Below are positions 1 to 5,304 of a DNA stretch of 5,980 nucleotides, piece by piece (the stretch's first letter is position 1; every line of letters starts with the position of its first letter). The DNA comes from Dehalococcoidia bacterium UBA1123 (GTDB lineage Bacteria > Chloroflexota > Dehalococcoidia > Lucifugimonadales > UBA1123), in assembly GCA_002313895.1 (NCBI GenBank), contig DCAW01000141.1, positions 1,331 through 7,310 of the forward strand, read 5' to 3'. Under the pieces are notes generated by a model, which saw only the letters and a list, made by a program, of their open reading frames with translations, ran no database searches and was not told the origin of the DNA. The translations under genes were made by a program, and so were the position numbers.

Positions 1-80
1 CCAGGATTTTCCATGCGATCATTCACACGGCTTCTACAGACGCTGGACCCTAAGTGATAACATCCGACCATGTCCTACCT

Positions 81-113
81 CTGGTGGATTTCGACTCTCC
101 CTATCTCCACCAG
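81..113. repeat. 8-bp perfect inverted repeat
   Basis: CTGGTGGA (81-88) and TCCACCAG (106-113) are exact reverse complements around a 17-base spacer. Four further bases, 71-74 and 114-117, can pair beyond a bulge on one side. No T-run follows on either strand, so a terminator is unlikely. The right arm overlaps the CCA end of the tRNA-like segment, so the repeat and that segment are competing readings of the same bases. It could be an integrase arm or core-type repeat, an mRNA hairpin, or chance. Confidence 0.35.
90..112 (+). other. tRNA/tmRNA 3'-end-like segment, possible att remnant
   Basis: Seen directly: a 7-base T-loop-like TTCGACT (90-96), a 5-base CTCCC beginning with the C expected at tRNA position 61 (97-101), a 7-base TATCTCC (102-108) in the place of the 3' acceptor strand, then A and CCA (109-112). 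This 23-base layout is exactly that of a tRNA or tmRNA 3' end, and a TCTCCACCA tail suits tRNA-Ser or tmRNA. The 5' side of the T-stem (85-89, TGGAT) does not pair properly with CTCCC, and no GGAGATA-like 5' acceptor strand appears at tRNA distance upstream, so no whole tRNA is present. It may be the duplicated 3' fragment left by an element integrated at a tRNA, the end of a tmRNA starting left of the window, or coincidence. Confidence 0.25.
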
Positions 114-311
114 GACACAAGTGCAGCAGGCCTCTCTCGTTTGAGTGGGGTCTGTTCGCGATAGTACCCGGTAAATTAGCGACCATGAATTGAATATTCG
201 AGTCGTTCACTTTTCGTAATGATCTTTCAGGCGTTTGCTTGCCGAGTTCGTTCCGGGAACTAGGTGGCGACAACAAATCCATTGGTTCTATCAGATCTCA
301 GTTCACGTCCC

Positions 312-361
312 AAAATAGACCGACTTAAACACCGTGATTATCGTGTGTTCAGATCGGTCTA
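312..361 (-). terminator. Probable Rho-independent terminator of the operon
   Basis: Read on the minus strand, TAGACCGA (361-354) pairs perfectly with TCGGTCTA (323-316). An inner helix continues with AACAC (349-345) against GTGTT (332-328) and two C/G pairs past a one-base bulge, closing a 7-base loop. The stem is followed immediately by TTTT (315-312). It starts 60 bases past the lyase stop codon and nothing coding lies between, the expected place for the end of this operon. The T-tract is short and the stem has an internal loop, so efficiency is uncertain. No T-run follows on the plus strand, so it looks unidirectional. Confidence 0.5.
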
Positions 362-381
362 ATATCGAGCAGTGCCCTGAG

Positions 382-406
382 ACCTGACCGAACCCACCCG
401 GCAGGT
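382..406 (-). other. Bulged hairpin just after the lyase gene
   Basis: ACCTG and CCG (382-386 and 388-390, with A387 bulged) pair with CGGCAGGT (399-406) around an 8-base loop. There is no T-tract on either side, so it is not a classical terminator by itself. It lies 15 to 39 bases past the lyase stop codon and precedes the stronger hairpin at 312-361 in the minus-strand transcript. It may protect the mRNA 3' end or assist termination. Confidence 0.35.
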
Positions 407-420
407 TATTCGCCCCGTTC

Positions 421-1359
421 CTATTCCACTCGGGCTTTGGGAACGTTGGCGGAGTCTAGAAGCTCTCGCAGCTCATCGAGTAGGTGTTCCGGCGGTCTGA
501 CCGATGGAGGTCGTGGAGGGCCGACCCGTAAGCCTACTGCCTCCATGGCCGCCTTTATAAACGGACCCTCTCCTCCCGTAACCTCCACAACACGGCTCCG
601 CCACACGTTCCATTTCCACTTGAACGAAGCCAACTTTTCTTTGGCCCCAGCGTAGTCACCTTGCTCGAGCAATTGCCATATCTCAAGCGGGTACTCGGGC
701 CAAAAGCCGCTCAGATGGGTGATAAATCCTCGAGCCCCCAGAAGGTGACTCGACGTCTGCTCACCGGAGTTGTCGATCATTACCAGTGTGTCTGATAGCG
801 CCAGCAACGTCTGTCGGTAGTGCTCAGGGTTGGATGACGACCACTTCAATGAGCGCACAGACTCGATATCTGACAGGCGCTTGAGAAGGTCTATGCTCAT
901 CGTGAGACCTTCCCACCAGGTGTGGTAGATCATCAGCGACACGTCCGATTCCTTTGCGACCAACTCGAACAGGCGCAGGGCGTCGCCCTCGGTGGGGGTG
1001 TAGTAGTAAGTTGGGCCAAGCTGTGCGCCGTCGAGCCCCACTTCAGAAGCATGGCGTGCCAGTTCGACGATGACCCGCGCGTCGGTGTGTTGGATGCTCG
1101 ACAACACCGGGACTTCACCCCGAGCTGCCTCAAGCGCTGTGCTCATGACGAGCTTTCGTTCTTCGATGTTGAGTGTCGGGTGTTCTCCGCCCGCGCCTCC
1201 TACTAGTAAAGACCCCTGGCCGGTGCGTACACCTCGGTCGATCATGAAGCGGATGTTGTCGTGTAAGGCCTCAAGGTCGAGGGCATAATCCTCGGTAAAG
1301 GGCGTAGCCACGGCCACCATGGGTCCGCAGAGCCAATTGCGTATTTGATCAGGTTCCAC
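421..1359 (-). CDS. Dihydrodipicolinate synthase-family Schiff-base lyase/aldolase
   Basis: A 312-residue class I aldolase with the TIM-barrel fold of the DapA/NanA superfamily, whose members cleave or form C-C bonds on 2-oxo acids through a lysine Schiff base. Visible landmarks are the N-terminal MVAVATPF strand, GAGGEHPTLNIEER (55 onward), PTYYYTPT (116-123), IYH with the likely catalytic Tyr145, SLKWSSS with the likely Schiff-base Lys172, and the family C-terminus GPFIKAAMEAVGL. The usual G-T/S-T-G-E loop reads G-A-G-G-E, so the Thr pair that binds pyruvate carboxylate and joins the DapA proton relay is missing. A role in lysine synthesis is therefore doubtful. The start is a GTG preceded by AGGAGA at 6-base spacing; the longer open frame to 1422 would overlap the upstream gene and has no such site. 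It is the last gene of the operon, 28 bases after the membrane protein. The substrate is unknown, probably derived from the imported solute. Confidence 0.9.
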   Translation of the reverse strand: MEPDQIRNWLCGPMVAVATPFTEDYALDLEALHDNIRFMIDRGVRTGQGSLLVGGAGGEHPTLNIEERKLVMSTALEAARGEVPVLSSIQHTDARVIVELARHASEVGLDGAQLGPTYYYTPTEGDALRLFELVAKESDVSLMIYHTWWEGLTMSIDLLKRLSDIESVRSLKWSSSNPEHYRQTLLALSDTLVMIDNSGEQTSSHLLGARGFITHLSGFWPEYPLEIWQLLEQGDYAGAKEKLASFKWKWNVWRSRVVEVTGGEGPFIKAAMEAVGLRVGPPRPPSVRPPEHLLDELRELLDSANVPKARVE

Positions 1360-1365
1360 AAATTC

Positions 1366-1371
1366 TCTCCT
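1366..1371 (-). promoter_or_regulatory. Ribosome binding site deciding the lyase start
   Basis: AGGAGA on the minus strand lies 6 bases before the GTG at 1359-1357 and downstream of the membrane-protein stop at 1390-1388. It is the best Shine-Dalgarno match in the neighbourhood. It fixes the lyase start at GTG 1359 rather than at the upstream in-frame start at 1422. Confidence 0.75.
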
Positions 1372-1387
1372 AATGATTACGGTGATT

Positions 1388-2041
1388 TCATCCGAATTTC
1401 CTGAGGGTTTCCGGTGGCCCAAGAACAGCGATGGACACGATCGTCAGTCCGAGGAACAAGGTAACGACCCAGGTGCCATACTTCGAAGCGACCGGGTTCG
1501 GGGATGCGTTCAATTTGTCGATAATCCATGCGCCAATGCCAAATAGGGCTCCTGCGAGCAACCAGGTGTAGATAGCCAGGGCGCCATCTATAAAGAACGA
1601 CCTGATTCCTTGAAATGCTCCTTCAACAACAAATGAAGGCAGTTCACCCAACTTGATGTCGCCCTCCGCAAACGTGATGAACACAACATTAAGGGGCACA
1701 AGCCCTCCGGTCACAAAGCTTGACGCCACACCGAATCCCAGCCCGAGGGCCAGCCACAACAATATGCCCCCCGGTTCATCGGCGTTGTATCGCATATGAT
1801 AAACAGCTAGCGGGGTGATGAGAGTAGCCGCTATGGCACCTGTTATGGCTGTAATGAGCCCCGGTGTAAACGCCAGGTGTCCAGCCTCGTCGAAGCGTCC
1901 TGTACGGGCCATAATCGAGATGAGAATCGCAGCTGATCCGAGCGCCCCCCCGTACAAGGCGACGCTTGCTGTAAGCCTGATACGAAGCAAGTGATCCTGA
2001 GTTAGTGTCGGGCTAAGCGACAACGCTGGCATGTTTCTCAC
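1388..2041 (-). CDS. Uncharacterised multi-span membrane protein
   Basis: I do not recognise this protein. It has up to 217 residues and is strongly hydrophobic, with about five likely membrane spans near residues 22-44, 61-83, 92-124 (long, possibly a re-entrant or two short helices), 149-174 and 188-208. Small-residue-rich helices (GGALGSAA, GLGFGVASS, AGALFGIGAW) suggest close helix packing. No ABC permease EAA loop, signal peptide, Cys cluster or enzyme motif is visible. The frame opens with GTG at 2041, two bases after the dppF stop; an ATG three codons later (2032) is an equally good start, giving 214 residues. Neither has a strong ribosome binding site, so translation probably depends on coupling to dppF. 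Its place between the transporter ATPase and the lyase suggests an accessory to uptake or a second small-molecule permease; that is inference only. Confidence 0.75.
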   Translation of the reverse strand: MRNMPALSLSPTLTQDHLLRIRLTASVALYGGALGSAAILISIMARTGRFDEAGHLAFTPGLITAITGAIAATLITPLAVYHMRYNADEPGGILLWLALGLGFGVASSFVTGGLVPLNVVFITFAEGDIKLGELPSFVVEGAFQGIRSFFIDGALAIYTWLLAGALFGIGAWIIDKLNASPNPVASKYGTWVVTLFLGLTIVSIAVLGPPETLRKFG

Positions 2042-2043
2042 AG

Positions 2044-3096
2044 CTATCCAGTCACTGCCCCAGGCTTGGTTGCGCCCACAAGCTCCAACTCATCGGCACG
2101 GTGGCAACTCACGAGCCGACCGGATGAGTCCTCCTTCAATGGCGGCGTCTCCACTTTGCACTTGTCGATTGCAAAGGGGCAGCGCGGGTGGAAGTAGCAG
2201 CCTGAGGGTGGGTTAGCCGGGTTGGCGATTTCGCCCTCAAGCACAGTCCGCTCTGCTCGCTGCTTCGGATCAGAGATGGGCAATGACGATATCAGAGCGG
2301 CTGTGTAGGGATGCTTGGGATTGTGGAACAGCTCTTGCGGCGTTCCCACTTCCGCTACTCGGCCAACGTACATCACCACCACCCGGTCGCTAATCTGATT
2401 CACCACACTCAAGTCGTGCGATACGAACAGATACGTGAGACCGAACTCGTCCTGAAGATCCATCATGAGATTAATGACCTGGGCCTGAACGGAGACGTCT
2501 AGGCCGGAGACCGGCTCATCAGCCACGATCAACCGCGGATTGATGGCCAAGGCTCTCGCAATGCCGATACGTTGGCGCTGGCCTCCGCTAAACGCATGGG
2601 GAAAGCGCTGCATATATTCCGGTCGCAGTCCTACCTGTCGCAATAACTCGACGACTCGGTCCTGACGCTCCTCGTGCGTACCGATGCGGTTAACAAGCAG
2701 AGGCTCGCTTATGAGTTGGAAGATGGTCATCCGGGGATTTAGTGACGAGAAAGGGTCCTGGAAGATCATCTGAATATCTCGGCGGAGTGGCCTGATCTTC
2801 GAAAGCGAAAGCTCCGCGAGATCCACCATCTCGTCATCTCTGGTACGGAACAGGACTTGCCCCTCGTCCGGATTGATGGCTCGCATGATGGCCCTAACGG
2901 TTGTGGTCTTGCCGCAACCGCTTTCACCAACCAGGCTCAACGTCTCACCTTCAGTGATCGAGAACGACACGTCGTCTACCGCACGAACGTGACCCACGGT
3001 CCGCTGTAAGAACCCTTTTTTTATCGGAAAGGACTTCTTGAGATTATTGACTTCTAACAGCGGTTTTTTTGTTCCAACGTTCGGTGCGTCGGTCAT
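2044..3096 (-). CDS. dppF: Dpp/Opp-type ABC transporter ATPase (DppF-like)
   Basis: A 350-residue cytoplasmic ATPase, the second nucleotide-binding subunit of the Dpp/Opp importer; it hydrolyses ATP together with the DppD-like partner. Motifs are complete: Walker A GESGCGKT (57-64), Q-loop Gln113 in MIFQDPFSSLNP, signature FSGGQRQR (169-176), Walker B LIVADEPVS with catalytic Glu194, and switch His227 in VSHDLS. The MIFQDPFSSLNPRM and DEPVSGLDVSVQAQ wording is typical of DppF/OppF rather than DppD. The C-terminal oligopeptide-transporter tail carries four cysteines (300, 306, 313, 331) in the PSGCYFHPRCP context. Its ATG directly abuts the dppD stop (TAGATG), with GGAG seven bases upstream inside dppD, so the pair is translationally coupled. 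Two A7 runs fall within the first 28 codons. The substrate cannot be read from an ATPase. Confidence 0.96.
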   Translation of the reverse strand: MTDAPNVGTKKPLLEVNNLKKSFPIKKGFLQRTVGHVRAVDDVSFSITEGETLSLVGESGCGKTTTVRAIMRAINPDEGQVLFRTRDDEMVDLAELSLSKIRPLRRDIQMIFQDPFSSLNPRMTIFQLISEPLLVNRIGTHEERQDRVVELLRQVGLRPEYMQRFPHAFSGGQRQRIGIARALAINPRLIVADEPVSGLDVSVQAQVINLMMDLQDEFGLTYLFVSHDLSVVNQISDRVVVMYVGRVAEVGTPQELFHNPKHPYTAALISSLPISDPKQRAERTVLEGEIANPANPPSGCYFHPRCPFAIDKCKVETPPLKEDSSGRLVSCHRADELELVGATKPGAVTG

Positions 3097-4146
3097 CTAG
3101 TCTCTCCCGTACAGAAAACAACTGGCTTGCTGATCCGTGCCGACTGACACCAACTCCGGCTCCTTGAGCCCGCAGATGTCTGACATATACGAAGGGCATC
3201 TGGGATGGAATGCGCAGCCCGAAGGGCGGTTTTGCGGGTGGGGAATCGCTCCGGTGATCGAAGGCATTCTCTCCCGATGAGCCGCGTCGATCGTTGGCAT
3301 TGAAGATAGAAGAGCCTTCGAATAAGGATGTTTTGGCGAGCTGAAGATGCTTTCAACGGGACCTATCTCGACAACTTTCCCGAGGTACATTACGGCCACG
3401 ATATCGGCGACTTCCGCGATCACGCCAAGGTCGTGAGTAATGAATACGATCGCCATATCGTTCTGCTTTTGCAGAGTCTGCAGAAGGTCGAGGATCTGCG
3501 CCTGCGTAGTGACATCCAGGGCAGTAGTAGGCTCATCAGCGATCAGAACACGAGGCTCGGTGCAAAGGGCCATGGCGATCATTGCTCTCTGACGCTGCCC
3601 TCCACTGAACTGGTATGCGTACTCTGACATCCTCGTTTCAGGGGTCGGGATTCCGACACGCCGCATCCAGTCAACCGCCAGTTCGTGCGCTTCTATCTTG
3701 TCGAGTGAACTGTGTAACCTGATCGCTTCAATAATCTGGTTTCCGAAGGTATGAATGGGGCTAAACGATGTCATCGGCTCCTGAAAAATCATCGAGATTT
3801 CGCCACCCCGGATCGACCGTATTTCGGGGCCGTTCGGCTCCAGTTCAAGTAGATTCTGAACGGCGGCACCATCCGGGCTGAATTTCACCTGACCGCCTAT
3901 GATACGACCCGGCCTATCAATGATTTGAAGAATCGACTTTGCCGTGATGCTCTTGCCGCACCCGCTCTCTCCTACAATTCCCAGAGTTTGTCCGGCATAA
4001 ACGTCAAAGCTGGCACCATCAACAGCCTTAACCGTTCCTTCGTCGGTGAAGAAGTACGTCTGTAGATCTTGTACCGAGAGAAGCGGCTCTGTGACAGTAT
4101 CCTGTTCGGTTACCACTGATTCTGATTCGGGCGTTTGCATATTCAT
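3097..4146 (-). CDS. dppD: Dpp/Opp-type ABC transporter ATPase (DppD-like)
   Basis: A 349-residue cytoplasmic ATPase, first nucleotide-binding subunit of the importer. Visible motifs are Walker A GESGCGKS (59-66), Q-loop Gln122 in MIFQEPMTSFSP, signature FSGGQRQR (180-187), Walker B VLIADEPTTALD with Glu205, and switch His238 in FITHDLGV. The QEPMTSFSP and DEPTTALDVTTQAQ wording is that of DppD/OppD. The C-terminal tail has four cysteines (311, 317, 325, 343) in PSGCAFHPRCP and after. Thermophile DppD and mycobacterial OppD are reported, as I recall, to bind a [4Fe-4S] cluster with the equivalent residues. About 22 residues precede the first domain strand; ATG codons at residues 1 and 3 are both possible starts, with only a weak AGAAG site upstream. 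The gene begins six bases after the dppC stop. Confidence 0.96.
   Translation of the reverse strand: MNMQTPESESVVTEQDTVTEPLLSVQDLQTYFFTDEGTVKAVDGASFDVYAGQTLGIVGESGCGKSITAKSILQIIDRPGRIIGGQVKFSPDGAAVQNLLELEPNGPEIRSIRGGEISMIFQEPMTSFSPIHTFGNQIIEAIRLHSSLDKIEAHELAVDWMRRVGIPTPETRMSEYAYQFSGGQRQRAMIAMALCTEPRVLIADEPTTALDVTTQAQILDLLQTLQKQNDMAIVFITHDLGVIAEVADIVAVMYLGKVVEIGPVESIFSSPKHPYSKALLSSMPTIDAAHRERMPSITGAIPHPQNRPSGCAFHPRCPSYMSDICGLKEPELVSVGTDQQASCFLYGRD
3102..3108 (-). promoter_or_regulatory. Ribosome binding site of the dppF-like gene, inside dppD
   Basis: GGGAGAG on the minus strand lies in the last codons of the upstream ATPase gene, with its GGAG core seven bases before the ATG at 3096. Because stop and start codons abut, the same ribosomes can reinitiate here, which would keep the two ATPases near equal amounts. 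Confidence 0.65.
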
Positions 4147-4152
4147 AGTCTT

Positions 4153-5301
4153 CTAGTTGCTGTACGGATCGGCGGCGTCTCGAAGGCCGTCGCCCATAAA
4201 GTTCAGTGCCAGGATAACCAGGATCACCGGGAGCGCCGGAATCATCAACCAGGGTGTGAGAGCAATAGTCTGGACGTTTTGTGCGTCCTGCAGCAGGGTA
4301 CCCCAGCTGATTGCCGGAGGACGCAGCCCCAGGCCGAGAAAGCTGAGCGTAGTTTCGGCAATGATCATCAGAGGCAGCGCCAGAGTGGCCGCGGCGATGA
4401 TGTGGCTGTAAAACGAGGGCAGCATGTGCCTGAAGATGATGCGCCGCTGGTTTGCGCCAGAAAGCATTGCCGCTGTCACGAAGTCTTCGTCACGCATTGT
4501 CAGGAACCGACCTCGAACTACGCGCGCCAAATCAGTCCAGGCGAAGAGCGAGATAATTATCGTGATGGCGAAGTAAATTTTTAATATGGACCAGTCATGC
4601 GGGAATGCCGCCGCGATGCCCATGTAGAGCGGGATGGACGGAATGGAACGCGTGATCTCGACCAGGCGTTGAATAAGATTGTCGATTAGTCCGCCGTAGA
4701 ATCCGGAAATGGCACCCAAAACAATCCCGAGGACAAGGCTCAGAACGACCCCGAACAGTCCTATCGTCAGCGATATTCGGGTGCCGAAAAGCAGCCGCGA
4801 ATACATGTCGCGACCCTGTTTGTCGGTCCCGAGTAGATATATATGATCCTCCGGCCGGAGCGTGTCGTCGCTCATGCCCAGCAGGTGCCTGTCGGTTGGT
4901 ATGACCCCTAAAAGCTTGTATTCGTAACCGCGGGCGAACAATCGCACCTGAATCTTTTCCGTGCAATCCGTCACATAATCCTTCTGGAAGGTGATCGGGT
5001 TGCGCGCGCCTGATACAGCGCAGACGTGGGGACTCGGCTTCCACCCGTCGAAGATATGGACTGGCTGCGGGGGCATGAGTCCCCGGAAAGCCTCTGAATC
5101 CGCCGGGACATTTGTTGCGAGAAAATCGGCGAATATCACCATCGTGTAGAAAATAACAATGATGGCGGTGGCAACGACCGCCACCCTGTGCTTCCTGAAC
5201 CGCCACCAGATGAGCTGACGCTGTGACGCCACGCTGATCCGCTCTTCGACGGTATCTTCCATCTCGGGTGCCAGTTCGTGTTCGACAGGGTTCGATTCCA
5301 T
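4153..5301 (-). CDS. dppC: Dpp/Opp-type ABC permease with large extracytoplasmic insert (DppC-like)
   Basis: A 382-residue inner-membrane permease that pairs with the DppB-like subunit to form the translocation path. An N-terminal cytoplasmic stretch is followed by span 1 (about 38-60), the DppC hallmark LLGTDKQGRDMYSRLLFGTR (156-175), and further spans near 176-200, 218-236, 240-258, 300-322 and 350-370. The EAA loop that contacts the ATPases is at about 265-297 (FVTAAMLSGANQRRIIFRHM). Typical DppC proteins have about 280-300 residues. The excess here is mostly an insert of about 90 residues between span 1 and the GTDKQGRD motif, predicted outside the membrane and containing two cysteines (94, 113). 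YejE-like and some other Dpp-family permeases are also extended at this point. The start is ATG three bases after the dppB stop, with a GAGGG stretch upstream at long spacing. Confidence 0.94.
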   Translation of the reverse strand: MESNPVEHELAPEMEDTVEERISVASQRQLIWWRFRKHRVAVVATAIIVIFYTMVIFADFLATNVPADSEAFRGLMPPQPVHIFDGWKPSPHVCAVSGARNPITFQKDYVTDCTEKIQVRLFARGYEYKLLGVIPTDRHLLGMSDDTLRPEDHIYLLGTDKQGRDMYSRLLFGTRISLTIGLFGVVLSLVLGIVLGAISGFYGGLIDNLIQRLVEITRSIPSIPLYMGIAAAFPHDWSILKIYFAITIIISLFAWTDLARVVRGRFLTMRDEDFVTAAMLSGANQRRIIFRHMLPSFYSHIIAAATLALPLMIIAETTLSFLGLGLRPPAISWGTLLQDAQNVQTIALTPWLMIPALPVILVILALNFMGDGLRDAADPYSN

Positions 5302-5304
5302 GTT

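Larger units (their letters stand above)
1..420. other. Non-coding region downstream of the operon
   Basis: No convincing gene is visible in these 420 bases. A minus-strand frame of 82 codons (34-282) has no ribosome binding site before its ATG and no recognisable protein features. A plus-strand frame is open from the left edge to a TGA at 191-193, but its translation looks like no family I know. The region does hold a tRNA/tmRNA 3'-end-like segment (90-112), an inverted repeat (81-88 with 106-113), a strong hairpin with a T-tract on the minus strand (312-361), and a second bulged hairpin (382-406). It most likely separates this operon from whatever lies to the left. Confidence 0.6.

Noticed and set aside
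37..112. Complete tRNA gene ending at the CCA at 110-112
   Set aside because: The acceptor 5' strand, D-arm and anticodon stem cannot be formed at normal or long-variable-arm tRNA distances, and the T-stem is mismatched at two of five positions.
2..193. Plus-strand frame open from the left edge to a TGA at 191-193, possibly the tail of a gene from the left
   Set aside because: The translation is unlike any family I know and is rich in Cys, Pro, Arg and Ser. Another plus-strand frame also runs from the edge to a stop at 55-57. Nothing favours either as coding.
34..282. 82-codon minus-strand frame downstream of the lyase
   Set aside because: It has no ribosome binding site before its ATG and no recognisable or low-complexity protein features. 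It runs through the tRNA-like segment and lies beyond the probable terminator.
421..1359. Calling the lyase dapA (lysine biosynthesis)
   Set aside because: The Thr-Thr pair is missing and the gene sits at the end of a transporter operon. Only superfamily membership is supported.
1360..1387. Internal promoter between the membrane protein and the lyase
   Set aside because: The 28-base gap holds only the ribosome binding site. I see no convincing -35/-10 pair there.
4135..4584. 149-codon plus-strand frame antisense to the dppC-like gene
   Set aside because: It is a shadow of a strongly supported permease gene, with a highly charged, Gln/Arg/His-rich translation typical of antisense frames.
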